Shown here piece by piece: positions 1 to 7,021 of a DNA stretch of 7,363 nt; within the stretch, counting starts at the first letter, position 1; every line of letters starts with the position of its first letter. The stretch lies in contig VAZH01000333.1 of the NCBI GenBank assembly GCA_005884465.1, positions 1 through 7,363 on the forward strand, written 5' to 3'. The notes below the pieces were generated by a model. That model was not told where the DNA came from and did not search any database. It was given only the letters and a program-made list of their open reading frames with translations. This stretch comes from Alphaproteobacteria bacterium. Its GTDB lineage: Bacteria; Pseudomonadota; Alphaproteobacteria; Rhizobiales; Xanthobacteraceae. Position numbers and translations under genes: made by a program.

Positions 1-769
1 ATTGCGGACCGACCAGAACGAGATCGGCGCCGGCTGCCTGAATGCGCGCGATGCCCTCCTCCACCAGCTTTGCCGTCTCCGCCGGATCAAGGTTACGCAA
101 CACGGCATTGGTGCCGACCTGCCAGATCACGAGATCCGGCTTCATGTCGAGCACGGCTGTCTGCAGCCGCTTCATCATTTCGGGCGCGTCTTCGCCGCCC
201 TGGCCGCGATTGATGACGGTAATGTCGGCGGTCGGATATTGCCGGTGCAACTGCGCCGCCAGCCGGTTGGGATAGGTGAATTCAGGCGATGTCGTACCGT
301 AACCGACCGTCGAAGACGATCCGAACGCGACGATCACCACCGGCTCCCCCGAGGCCAGCTTGCTCGCGACATGCGGCAGCGACCCCATCGATTTGGCGCC
401 GCCCTTCGGCGGCAGGCATGGAACACGGCTGAAAATGTCGCCGGCCGATTTCGCGACCTCCTTGACCTTTTCGATCGCCTTGGCGGTGAGACTTTTTTGC
501 TGCGACGGATTTTGCTGGTCGACAGCCGCAACATTCCCAGCGCCGGTCGCGCCGGTTGTTTGTGCTGCGGGCGGCTTTGCGCCGTCAGACTTGGTGCTGT
601 CAGATTTGGCGCTGTCAGATTTGGCGCTGTCAGAAAGGGCGCCCTGCCGGGCGGCCTCGGCTACTTGCGCGCGCGCGGGCAAAATCGACGCCGGAGTCAG
701 CAGCACAAGCGCCGCGACCGCGGGCACGGCCAGCGCTGTGATCCTGCAAAAAGGGTAGTGAAAACTCAT
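1..769 (-). CDS. Secreted SGNH/GDSL hydrolase-like protein (3' end outside window)
   Basis: I translated this minus-strand frame by hand from ATG 769-767. It stays open for 256 codons to the window edge, so the C-terminus is missing. Residues 1-34 look like a signal peptide (hydrophobic core, cleavage near ARA|Q), which predicts a periplasmic protein. Residues 46-65 are four 5-residue repeats (SDSAK type) in an Ala/Ser/Gln-rich linker. The SGNH core begins near residue 142. Block I is AFGSSSTVG with candidate nucleophile Ser152 (GSS in place of GDS), block II is NRGQGGE (187-193), and block III is WQVGTN with Asn221. The block V Asp/His pair would lie beyond the edge. GAGG (784-781) gives a ribosome site about 11 bases upstream of the ATG. 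It is the third gene of the opgC operon, 13 bases after the previous stop. Family membership is well supported. Esterase versus acyltransferase activity, and the substrate, cannot be told from sequence. Confidence 0.85.
   Translation of the reverse strand, partial: MSFHYPFCRITALAVPAVAALVLLTPASILPARAQVAEAARQGALSDSAKSDSAKSDSTKSDGAKPPAAQTTGATGAGNVAAVDQQNPSQQKSLTAKAIEKVKEVAKSAGDIFSRVPCLPPKGGAKSMGSLPHVASKLASGEPVVIVAFGSSSTVGYGTTSPEFTYPNRLAAQLHRQYPTADITVINRGQGGEDAPEMMKRLQTAVLDMKPDLVIWQVGTNAVLRNLDPAETAKLVEEGIARIQAAGADLVLVGPQ
576..635 (-). repeat. Four tandem 15-bp repeats inside the SGNH gene
   Basis: Four consecutive 15-base units lie at 576-590, 591-605, 606-620 and 621-635. The middle units differ by one base, the fourth differs only at its last base, and the first is the most diverged. 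The unit is a multiple of three, so copy-number change keeps the frame. It encodes SDSAK, SDSAK, SDSTK and SDGAK (residues 46-65) in the linker between signal peptide and SGNH domain. The near-identity suggests recent slippage expansion. Confidence 0.9.
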
Positions 770-782
770 TAACGCTAGATCC

Positions 783-1541
783 TCAATTCTGCTGGGCTGG
801 CTTAAGGTGAGCCGCTTCGATTACAAATTGCGCCAGCGCGCGGCCAAGGCAATCGTGGACACGCTTCGCAAGATCGAGGCCGTGCGATGTGCTGAACAGG
901 TCGAAGTCTCCCTGGTCATGCCACTGACGCATGATGGCGAAACGGTCGAACAGCGGCACCTCGCGCTGCTGCGCCATCACTCGCATGTTATCGAGGTAGG
1001 GCGAGGCAGAAATCATCGTTTCCGTGCGCGGGCTATATTGCAGATTCATCAAAACCACGTCGGCTCCAGCATTTTGCAGCGCAGCAATTCCTTCGCCGAC
1101 CGCGGCACGAAAATCATCGGGATCGATGGATCGCATAGCATCGACGGTGCCGGTCTGCCAGATAACCAAAGTAGGCTTTTTAACTTCCACGAGCTTCACG
1201 AGCCCGCCAACGACCTCCCCAGCGGTTTTCTTGACCTGTAGTTCGATGGATACGTTCACCGGGACCGCAGGCAGTTTGTCGCGCAGCGTCGCCTGCAACC
1301 GGCCGGGATAGGCGCTTCCATCGGATGTATTGATGGTCGACGAGCGGCTGCCCACCACCAGAATATCCAGCGAATGGCCGCTTTTTACAGCTTCCGCGAC
1401 CTTGGGAAGCGAGCTTTCGCTTGTGAGCAGGTAAGCCGGGACTTCGCAACTTGAAGGGGCATCCTCGGCGCGCGCGGGGGCCGCGGTCAGAAGACACGCC
1501 AGCAATATCGGGCCCAGGATGGCCCCCGAGTTGGACTTCAT
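783..1541 (-). CDS. Secreted divergent SGNH-like protein, paralogue of the next gene
   Basis: This 252-residue protein has a signal peptide ending near residue 25 (APARA|E), so it is probably periplasmic. It aligns almost without gaps to the core of the downstream SGNH protein. VVGSRSSTI (62-70) matches AFGSSSTVG, placing candidate nucleophile Ser67. LVIWQTGTV (125-133) matches LVIWQVGTN, and AGADVVL matches AGADLVL. Cys32 and Cys231 could form a disulfide. The Cys32 position is matched by Cys118 in the paralogue. The block III Asn is replaced by Val133, and the C-terminal block reads HGLD (220-223) where SGNH proteins usually have DxxH, so hydrolase activity may be weak or lost. The ATG overlaps the opgC stop as ATGA, with a purine-rich GGGAGGGGG ribosome site just upstream, indicating translational coupling. 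It may be an accessory or non-catalytic partner of OpgC. That role is inferred. Confidence 0.8.
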   Translation of the reverse strand: MKSNSGAILGPILLACLLTAAPARAEDAPSSCEVPAYLLTSESSLPKVAEAVKSGHSLDILVVGSRSSTINTSDGSAYPGRLQATLRDKLPAVPVNVSIELQVKKTAGEVVGGLVKLVEVKKPTLVIWQTGTVDAMRSIDPDDFRAAVGEGIAALQNAGADVVLMNLQYSPRTETMISASPYLDNMRVMAQQREVPLFDRFAIMRQWHDQGDFDLFSTSHGLDLAKRVHDCLGRALAQFVIEAAHLKPAQQN

Positions 1542-2806
1542 GAGCCCCCTCCCGCCATGTCAGCGTTGCCGCCGGTGCTTTTTGTCCGCGATCCACCCTT
1601 GTCGGCAACGTGCTTGTACCACGAAATCACCCACGCCATGGCCCACATGATGAGGATTCCGGAAATGCTGATAATGAAATGCATCCCGGCGCCGCCGGAG
1701 ATCTCGGCCAGCAGGAAGTGCCCCGCGAACGCCAGGAACACGCCGAGGCAGAAAATCTCCAGCGAGTGCTGGCCGCACAGGATCAGCGGCCGCAGCCAAG
1801 CGGATTTCAATCCGGGCCAGTCCTTTGGCAGGAAGCGGACGGTAATGGCCGCCAGCGCCAGGAAATGCGCGAACCTGAGCACGTCGAGATCGGTCTTGTT
1901 GATGGGATACATCCACTGCTCGACCCGGCGCGGCATCAGATGGCCCAACTGCGGGAAATACCAGGTCAGGGTGACGCAGAACGCCGCGAACAGATAGGCG
2001 AAACAAATCCACAGCGTGATCCGTGACGAGATGATCCGTGACATTCGACTGGCGCCGCCCAGCGCGCACCATGCGCCGAACACGAACAGCAATTGCCAGG
2101 CGAACGGATTGAAGGCCCAGAAGCCGTTCGGGTATGCCGTCAGATACAGATCGTACTGCCAGGTGATAGCGTAGAGCGCGACCGACAGCGCCAATGTGAC
2201 ATCGGTTCGCCACTTCATCAGCCAGAGGATCACGGGAAGAAAAAGCATCAGCACGATGTAGAGCGGCAGCACGTCCATGTTGACCGGGCGAAATCTCAAG
2301 AGCAGCGCCTGGACGATGGTGACGTCCGGCTGCTTGAGAAAATCCATGATGCCCATTTCTTCCGAATACAGCGGGTTCTCGAAACGGGTGGCGACGTAGG
2401 AAATTTCGGCGAGGAAGATCGTGAACAGAAACACGTGCGCGACATAAATCTGCCAGACCCGCCGCAGGATGCGCGCGGTTGCGACCACGAAGCCGGACTC
2501 GAGCATCGCGCGTCCGTAAACGAACGCTGCGGTGTAGCCCGAGATGAAAATGAAAATTTCGGTGGCGTCCGAGAATCCGTAGTTGCGGATCGTGAACCAG
2601 GTCAAAAGATTGGGCGGCAGATGGTCGATGAAGATCAGCCACAGCGCCAGCCCACGAAACAGATCAAGCCGCAATTCGCGCTCGGCGCCGACCGGAAGCA
2701 GGATGCCGGGTAGCGATGCGGCCGGCGCGGTCGCCGCGTCGCGCACGATCGCGCCCGCTTCGCCCGCGAGCGGTGGTCCGAAAATCCGATCGGCAATGGA
2801 CGTCAT
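1538..2806 (-). CDS. opgC: OpgC-type membrane acyltransferase
   Basis: This 422-residue polytopic inner-membrane protein is of the OpgC family, whose known member succinylates osmoregulated periplasmic glucans. The family signature is clear at residues 43-99: RELRLDLFRG, then IDHLPPN with the Asp61-His62 pair, then RNYGFSDATEIFIFISGY. Hydrophobic segments follow to about residue 397, roughly ten in all, ending with a GQHSLEIF motif (345-352) before the last helices. The C-terminal tail is polar and Gly-rich. I chose ATG 2806-2804. An in-frame extension upstream reaches only a TTG at 2857, has an Arg-rich non-membrane sequence, and would cover the likely promoter. The gene heads an operon with two secreted SGNH proteins and overlaps the first by 4 bases. 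Donor (succinyl, acetyl or other) and glucan acceptor are not determined by the sequence. Confidence 0.88.
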   Translation of the reverse strand: MTSIADRIFGPPLAGEAGAIVRDAATAPAASLPGILLPVGAERELRLDLFRGLALWLIFIDHLPPNLLTWFTIRNYGFSDATEIFIFISGYTAAFVYGRAMLESGFVVATARILRRVWQIYVAHVFLFTIFLAEISYVATRFENPLYSEEMGIMDFLKQPDVTIVQALLLRFRPVNMDVLPLYIVLMLFLPVILWLMKWRTDVTLALSVALYAITWQYDLYLTAYPNGFWAFNPFAWQLLFVFGAWCALGGASRMSRIISSRITLWICFAYLFAAFCVTLTWYFPQLGHLMPRRVEQWMYPINKTDLDVLRFAHFLALAAITVRFLPKDWPGLKSAWLRPLILCGQHSLEIFCLGVFLAFAGHFLLAEISGGAGMHFIISISGILIMWAMAWVISWYKHVADKGGSRTKSTGGNADMAGGGS

Positions 2807-2840
2807 CTGGCACCGTCTTGGGCTCGGCCCTAGGCGAAAG

Positions 2841-2868
2841 ATAGTATCGGTCCGCAACTTGCAAGCAA
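2841..2868 (-). promoter_or_regulatory. Candidate opgC promoter
   Basis: Reading the minus strand, TTGCTT (2868-2863) and TACTAT (2846-2841) are separated by 16 bases. That is a partial sigma-70-type match (3/6 and 4/6). A start near 2834 would leave a leader of about 28 bases before the opgC ATG. This is the best pair I see in the region, but it is weak. Confidence 0.35.
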
Positions 2869-2938
2869 AGATATGTGGTGGACCGGGCGGCCGCGCTTTT
2901 GGGCCGGAACTATGTTGAAACGACGAAAGTCCGGCGAT

Positions 2939-2967
2939 TTGGTTCCGCCTGAAATTTTGGCTAAGAT
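2939..2967 (+). promoter_or_regulatory. Candidate apaG promoter
   Basis: TTGGTT (2939-2944) and TAAGAT (2962-2967) are spaced by 17 bases, a partial sigma-70-type match. The predicted start is about 2974, some 23 bases before the apaG ATG. The 190 bases between opgC and apaG hold no credible gene. Confidence 0.3.
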
Positions 2968-2996
2968 GCTACACGATTTGGAAAGAGTCGTCCCGC

Positions 2997-3389
2997 ATGT
3001 ACCGCACCATTACACGCCAGATCGAGGTCACCGTCGAACCGAACTTCCTGCCGGAACGCTCGTCGGTCGAACACCGTCAATATTTCTGGTCCTACACCAT
3101 CGTCATCACCAACACCGGCGAGGAGACGGTGCAACTGCGGACGCGGCACTGGATCATCACCGACGCCACCGGCCGCAAGCAGGAGGTCCGCGGCGAAGGC
3201 GTGGTCGGCGAACAGCCGGTGCTCGCGCCCGGCGAGCGCTTCGAATACACCAGCGGCGTGCCGCTTCCGACCGCCTCCGGCTTCATGACCGGCCGCTACC
3301 AGATGGTGAGCGAGAGCGGCGAGCGATTCGAGATCGACGTTCCGACATTCTCGCTCGACAGTCCCGACAGCAAGCGGACGCTGAATTGA
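2997..3389 (+). CDS. apaG: ApaG-family protein
   Basis: This is a complete 130-residue protein, the usual ApaG length, consisting of a single all-beta ApaG (DUF525) domain with a fibronectin III-like fold. The family features are visible. The N-terminus MYRTITRQIEVTVEP leads into YTIVITNTGEETVQLRTRHW (residues 33-52), followed by the Gly-rich GEGVVG motif at 66-71. The central YTSGVPL segment leads to GxMxGRYQM (95-103), and the protein ends in a strand at 111-120. The start is ATG 2997 with GGAAAGAG (2980-2987) as ribosome site. Its biochemical role is unsettled. Genetics in enterobacteria linked it to Co2+ resistance and Mg2+ efflux. It stands alone on the plus strand between the divergent opgC operon and convergent hslO. 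Confidence 0.95.
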   Translation: MYRTITRQIEVTVEPNFLPERSSVEHRQYFWSYTIVITNTGEETVQLRTRHWIITDATGRKQEVRGEGVVGEQPVLAPGERFEYTSGVPLPTASGFMTGRYQMVSESGERFEIDVPTFSLDSPDSKRTLN

Positions 3390-3420
3390 GGTGTGGGGTG
3401 CTGCGCTGCTTCACCTGTTC

Positions 3421-3512
3421 CGTCATTGCCGGGCTTGACCCGGCAATCCATCTCCTTCTGAAAGTGTTCTTGCGAAGATGGATGGATGGCCGGATCAAGT
3501 CCGGCCATGACG
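3421..3512. repeat. Palindromic intergenic repeat between apaG and hslO
   Basis: The arm 3421-3452 and the reverse complement of 3481-3512 match at 28 of 32 positions by hand count. Each arm is itself a short hairpin (GCCGGG-CTTGA-CCCGGC type). The whole could fold into one long stem with a 28-base apical loop or into two stem-loops. It sits between the converging stops of apaG and hslO. I recognise the core as an abundant REP/RIME-like element of Bradyrhizobium-type genomes, but copy number cannot be checked here. It may also act as a bidirectional transcription stop, though there is no T-tract. Confidence 0.85.
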
Positions 3513-3530
3513 AGCAGCATTTGCTGCCCT

Positions 3531-4532
3531 CTACTCCACGCCCGCTTCCGTCGGGGTGAATTGATAGACCGAGCTGCAAAACTCGCAGGTCACCACGACC
3601 TTGCCGTCTTTCACCATGTCCGCACGATCCTTCGGCGCGAAGCTCGCGAGCATCGACGCAACGGCCTCGCGCGAACACGAGCATTGCGCGCGCAGCGGCA
3701 GCGGCTGAAACACGCGAACGCCGCGCTGGTGAAACAGCCGGTACAACAGCCGCTCGCCCGACAGGTCTGGATCGATCAGCTCGATATCCTCGACGGTCGA
3801 GATCAGGGACTGGCCTTCGATCCAGGCGTCGTCCTCGGCGACCGTGTGGGTGACGCTGCCCTCCGGCGCATCGCCCGGATGTAAGTCAGCCTGCCGCGCC
3901 CGCTCCGGCGCTTTCGGGAGAAATTGCAGCAGCATTCCGCCGGCGCGCCAGCGATGTCTTGGGCCCTCGCCGCCGCGCCATTCCTCACCGACCGCAAGCC
4001 GCACCCGGGTCGGAATCTGTTCCGAGCGCAGAAAGTACTCATGCGCGGCATCTTCCAGACTGCCGCCTTCGAGCGCCACCATCCCTTGATAGCGGCTCAT
4101 GTCCGGACCCTGATCGATGGTCATGGCAAGATGTCCGCGTCCGAGCAACGCGCCGGAATCCTGGCCCTCCTTGAGCCGCTTCGCATCGAACCGCGCATAG
4201 GCGCGCAGGCGATCCGGCGCCTGGAAGTCGACGATCATGAACGACACCGGACCATCGGTCTGGGTCTGAAGAATGAAGCGGCCTTCGAATTTCAGCGACG
4301 AGCCGAGCAGCGTCGTCAGTACGATCGCCTCGCCCAGCAGCTTGGCGACCGATGGGGGATAATCGTGTTTGGCCAGCACATCGTCGAGCGCGGGGCCGAG
4401 CCGGGTCAAGCGGCCGCGCAGATCGAGCGCATCGACCTCAAACGGCAGCACCGCGTCATCGACCGGAACAGCCGACGGCGCGCGGATCGGGGTTTCAACT
4501 GAGGTTTTGGTGTCGGGGGATTGTGAGATCAT
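3531..4532 (-). CDS. hslO: Hsp33 redox-regulated holdase chaperone
   Basis: This is a 333-residue complete Hsp33 protein. In the cytoplasm, Hsp33 is kept inactive by zinc held by four C-terminal cysteines. Oxidation with unfolding releases zinc, and the protein binds aggregating clients. The zinc ligands are present as CSC (Cys284, Cys286) and CEFC (Cys316, Cys319). The N-terminal core is typical, with LGEAIVLTTLLGSSLKFEGRFILQ (two stretches, residues 66-77 and 78-89) and YQGMVALEG (148-156). About 25 residues precede the core, a low-complexity extension compared with the E. coli protein (about 290). ATG 4532-4530 is the first start and has only a weak ribosome site (ATAAAG). It lies downstream of argDF on the same strand, 213 bases after the argF stop, so it may have its own promoter or be read through from argF. 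Confidence 0.95.
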   Translation of the reverse strand: MISQSPDTKTSVETPIRAPSAVPVDDAVLPFEVDALDLRGRLTRLGPALDDVLAKHDYPPSVAKLLGEAIVLTTLLGSSLKFEGRFILQTQTDGPVSFMIVDFQAPDRLRAYARFDAKRLKEGQDSGALLGRGHLAMTIDQGPDMSRYQGMVALEGGSLEDAAHEYFLRSEQIPTRVRLAVGEEWRGGEGPRHRWRAGGMLLQFLPKAPERARQADLHPGDAPEGSVTHTVAEDDAWIEGQSLISTVEDIELIDPDLSGERLLYRLFHQRGVRVFQPLPLRAQCSCSREAVASMLASFAPKDRADMVKDGKVVVTCEFCSSVYQFTPTEAGVE

Positions 4533-4602
4533 GGCGCTTTATCTGGGGTCGACCAGCGGAAATCGAAACCCCTGCAGAAGGGTGAAAATGTTCTCACTTG
4601 TG

Positions 4603-4719
4603 ATCTCCGCGAACGCGGCGACCCATAACCACCGGCGTTGATAGTTGCGAAGCGTGTCTACCAGATCGCGAAAATCAAAGACCTCGCGGTATCGGTGCCG
4701 GCGTTCGCCGGGACGACGA
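4603..4719. repeat. Degenerate palindromic repeat between argF and hslO
   Basis: The two ends are imperfect inverted copies. The left end contains CCGCGAACGCGG then ACCCATAACC. The right end contains GGTATCGGT then CCGGCGTTCGCCGGGA. The inner part (about 4633-4687) contains GGCGTTGATAGTTGCGAAG. This resembles a long palindrome-ended element I recall from many Bradyrhizobium intergenic regions, usually with better-matched arms, so this copy looks old. It fills most of the 213-base argF-hslO gap. No simple intrinsic terminator is seen there. The remaining 4533-4602 presumably carries any hslO promoter, but I see no convincing boxes. Confidence 0.65.
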
Positions 4720-4745
4720 TGCCGCTAGTTCTGGTTCGCGTGAAG

Positions 4746-5672
4746 TTACGCCACCGTCTCAAAACACCACGCCAGAATGCCCTTTTGCGCGTGCAGGCGA
4801 TTTTCGGCCTCGTCGAACACCACCGACTGCGGGCCGTCGATCACCTCGTCGGTGACTTCGTCGCCGCGATGGGCGGGAAGGCAATGCATGAACAGCGCGT
4901 CGGGCTTTGCCAGCGACATCAGCTTGGCGTTGACCTGATACGGCTTCAAGAGATTGTGGCGGTACTCGCCATCCTTGTCGCCCATCGAGAACCAGGTGTC
5001 GGTGACCACGCAATCGGCGCCGCGCACCGCGGCCTCCGGATCGTTGCCAAGCACGATCGGCGCCTGCGTCGCCTTGATCCACTCCTTCATCGATTTGTTC
5101 GGCGCGAGCTGCGGCGGCGTCGCAACGCGCAGATTGAACCGGAAACGCTCCGCCGCATGCGCCCATGATGCCAGCACATTGTTGTCATCGCCGGTCCAGG
5201 CGATGGTGCGGCCTTGGATCGGACCGCGATGTTCCTCAAACGTCATCAGATCCGCCATCACCTGGCAGGGATGCGAGCGTCGCGTCAGGCCGTTGATGAC
5301 CGGCACGGTAGCGTGCGCGGCGAGCTCCAGCAGCGCGTCATGGTTGAGAATTCGGATCATGATGGCGTCAACGTAGCGCGACAGCACCCGCGCGGTGTCG
5401 GCGATGGTCTCGCCGCGGCCGAGCTGCATTTCCGCACCCGTCAGCATGATCGATTCACCGCCGAGCTGGCGCATGCCGACGTCGAACGACACCCGGGTAC
5501 GGGTCGAGGGCTTTTCGAAAATCATCGCCAGCGTCTTGCCCTCGAGCGGCTTTTTCGGCTTCCCATGCCCCTTCAGCTTCGCCTTCATGGCGACGCTCAA
5601 GGCGAGCATGTTGCGCAACTCCTTGGTCGGGATCTCGTTGAGATCGAGAAAATGGCGCAGAGCTTTGCTCAT
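4746..5672 (-). CDS. argF: Ornithine carbamoyltransferase
   Basis: This 308-residue enzyme joins carbamoyl phosphate and L-ornithine to give citrulline in cytoplasmic arginine biosynthesis. The diagnostic motifs are all intact. The carbamoyl-phosphate loop is STRTR at 56-60. HPCQ is at 134-137, and the ornithine-binding loop carries FSMG at 228-231. HCLPAHRG at 263-270 holds the catalytic Cys265. HCLP and SMG separate it from aspartate carbamoyltransferase. I chose ATG 5672-5670, which gives the usual N-terminus ([14 protein letters not shown]). The frame is open further upstream to 5924, but that part lies inside argD and reads as Arg-rich out-of-frame sequence. The ATG overlaps the argD stop as ATGA, so translation is probably coupled. 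The anabolic argF role (rather than catabolic arcB) is inferred from pairing with argD. Confidence 0.97.
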   Translation of the reverse strand: MSKALRHFLDLNEIPTKELRNMLALSVAMKAKLKGHGKPKKPLEGKTLAMIFEKPSTRTRVSFDVGMRQLGGESIMLTGAEMQLGRGETIADTARVLSRYVDAIMIRILNHDALLELAAHATVPVINGLTRRSHPCQVMADLMTFEEHRGPIQGRTIAWTGDDNNVLASWAHAAERFRFNLRVATPPQLAPNKSMKEWIKATQAPIVLGNDPEAAVRGADCVVTDTWFSMGDKDGEYRHNLLKPYQVNAKLMSLAKPDALFMHCLPAHRGDEVTDEVIDGPQSVVFDEAENRLHAQKGILAWCFETVA

Positions 5673-6880
5673 TGCCCCGCCGCCCGCTTCAACTGACCGC
5701 TGGCAAGCGCCACGCAGGCGCGCTCGAGCCGTGCTATGGATTCCTCGATCTCCGCCTCGGTCACGATCAACGGTGGCAGGAACCGGACCACGTTTTCGCC
5801 CGCGCCCACGGTGAGCAGCTTTTGCTCGCGCAGCGCCGTCACCAGATCGCCCGACGGCACCACCGCCTTCAGGCCGATCAGCAGTCCCTCGCCGCGCACT
5901 TCGGCGAGTATCTTGGGATGGCAATCGACCGCCGAGGCCAGCTTTTGCTTGAGCAGCAGCGACATCTTCTGCGCGTGTTCGAAAAAACCGGGCTTCAGCA
6001 TGACGTCCAGCACCGCGTTCGCGGCCGCAACCGCAAGCGGGTTGCCGCCGAAGGTCGAGCCGTGCGACCCCGGCGTCATGCCGGAGGCAGCTTCTGACGT
6101 CGCCAGGCAGGCGCCGATCGGAAAACCGCCGCCGAGGGCTTTCGCCAGCGACATCACATCAGGTGTGACGCCGATGCGCTTGTAGGCAAAGAGCTCGCCG
6201 GTGCGCCCCATGCCGGTCTGCACCTCGTCGAAGATCAACAGCAGGCCGTTATCGTCACAGAGCTGGCGCAGCGCCTTGAAGAACGCATGCGGTGCGGCGC
6301 GCACGCCGCCTTCGCCCTGCAGCGGCTCGATCAGAATGCCCGCGGTGTGCGGGCCGATTGCCTTCTTGACGGCTTCGAGGTCGCCGAACAGCACCTGGTC
6401 GAAGCCATCCACCGGCGGCCCAAAACCTTCGAGATATTTTGGCGAGCCGGTCGCGGCCAGCGTCGCCAGCGTCCGCCCGTGAAACGCGCCGTCGAAGGTG
6501 ACGATCCGGTAGCGCTCCGCGTGGCCTTTGGCGGCGTGATACTTGCGGGTCATCTTGATCGCGCATTCCATCGCCTCGGCGCCGGAATTTGCGAAAAACA
6601 CGAAGTCGGCAAAGCTTTGTTCGCACAGTCGTGCCGCGAGCCGCTCGCCGTCCGGGCTCCTGAACAGGTTCGACATGTGCCAAAGCCTTGTCGCCTGCTC
6701 CTGCAGCGCCGCGACCAGATGAGGATGCGCATGGCCCAGCGCATTCACCGCGACGCCGGAGGTGAAATCGAGATAGCGCTCGCCGTCGGTCGCGATCAAC
6801 CAGGCGCCTTCGCCGCGCTCGAAACCGAGATCCACCCGGGCGAATACGGGAAGCAGATGCGACGTCGCGCTGTTGGTCAT
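5669..6880 (-). CDS. argD: Acetylornithine aminotransferase
   Basis: This 403-residue PLP enzyme of aminotransferase class III converts N-acetylglutamate semialdehyde to N-acetylornithine, and in many bacteria also serves the succinyl-diaminopimelate step of lysine synthesis. Visible motifs are the phosphate-binding NSGAEA (98-103), FHGRT (133-137), IEPLQGEGG (184-192) and [13 protein letters not shown] (216-228) with Asp218 for the pyridine nitrogen. [14 protein letters not shown] (244-257) carries Schiff-base Lys247, followed by STFGGNPLA (275-283). I prefer ATG 6880 ([13 protein letters not shown]), which gives the usual family N-terminus. A GTG three codons upstream (6889) is also in frame. 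Neither has a clear Shine-Dalgarno sequence. It is first gene of the argD-argF unit and divergent from gcrA. Confidence 0.96.
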   Translation of the reverse strand: MTNSATSHLLPVFARVDLGFERGEGAWLIATDGERYLDFTSGVAVNALGHAHPHLVAALQEQATRLWHMSNLFRSPDGERLAARLCEQSFADFVFFANSGAEAMECAIKMTRKYHAAKGHAERYRIVTFDGAFHGRTLATLAATGSPKYLEGFGPPVDGFDQVLFGDLEAVKKAIGPHTAGILIEPLQGEGGVRAAPHAFFKALRQLCDDNGLLLIFDEVQTGMGRTGELFAYKRIGVTPDVMSLAKALGGGFPIGACLATSEAASGMTPGSHGSTFGGNPLAVAAANAVLDVMLKPGFFEHAQKMSLLLKQKLASAVDCHPKILAEVRGEGLLIGLKAVVPSGDLVTALREQKLLTVGAGENVVRFLPPLIVTEAEIEESIARLERACVALASGQLKRAAGQ

Positions 6881-6908
6881 GGCGATCACTGAGGGTTAGG
6901 CCCGGCTA

Positions 6909-6922
6909 CAATGCGCGCATTG
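6909..6922. repeat. 14-bp perfect palindrome in the argD leader
   Basis: CAATGCGCGCATTG reads the same on both strands. It lies between the predicted argD promoter and the argD start, about 29 bases upstream of the ATG. It could be an operator for a dimeric regulator, or an RNA stem with a four-base loop near the ribosome-binding region. It does not resemble the ArgR box that I know from enterobacteria. Confidence 0.6.
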
Positions 6923-6949
6923 GCGCGATCGCATCAACAGCCGAGCCCC

Positions 6950-6987
6950 GGAAAAACAAAACGTGCCGCCTTTTCGGGGCGGCACGT
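6950..6987 (-). promoter_or_regulatory. Terminator-shaped hairpin at the 5' end of the argDF transcript
   Basis: On the minus strand a 10-bp perfect stem (6987-6978 with 6970-6961, ACGTGCCGCC with GGCGGCACGT) has a 7-base loop CCGAAAA and is followed directly by TTTGTTTTT. This is the shape of an intrinsic terminator on the argD strand, but it stands upstream of argD. On the plus strand no T-run follows, so it does not terminate plus-strand transcription in the classic way. With the promoter at 6994-7021, the transcript would start at or next to the first stem base. It may be a 5' stabilising stem-loop, an attenuator, or the end of a very short RNA. Confidence 0.65.
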
Positions 6988-6993
6988 GTGAAC

Positions 6994-7021
6994 ATTCTAT
7001 GCGCACGGCGATAAGTGTCAA
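6994..7021 (-). promoter_or_regulatory. Predicted argDF promoter
   Basis: On the minus strand TTGACA (7021-7016, 6/6 consensus) is followed after 16 bases by TAGAAT (6999-6994, 5/6). This is the best sigma-70-type promoter in the window. The predicted start is about 6986-6988, which gives a leader of about 107 bases to the argD ATG. Confidence 0.65.

Noticed and set aside
2..772. Plus-strand 256-codon open frame
   Set aside because: It is antisense to the SGNH gene. The opposite strand shows a signal peptide and SGNH blocks, whereas this frame gives Arg/His-rich sequence with no domain.
1560..2642. Minus-strand 360-codon frame inside opgC
   Set aside because: It is a shifted-frame shadow of opgC. 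It lacks the membrane segments and OpgC signature.
3421..3512. CRISPR or insertion-sequence origin for the repeat
   Set aside because: There are only two inverted arms, no direct repeats with spacers, and no transposase gene nearby.
2873..3559. Plus-strand 228-codon frame overlapping apaG
   Set aside because: The protein is Arg/His-rich out-of-frame sequence, and apaG in another frame is an unmistakable family match. Its tail runs through the palindromic repeat.
5673..5924. N-terminal extension of argF
   Set aside because: It lies within argD, encodes basic low-complexity sequence, and is not part of any ornithine carbamoyltransferase I know. The ATG at 5672 gives the normal start.
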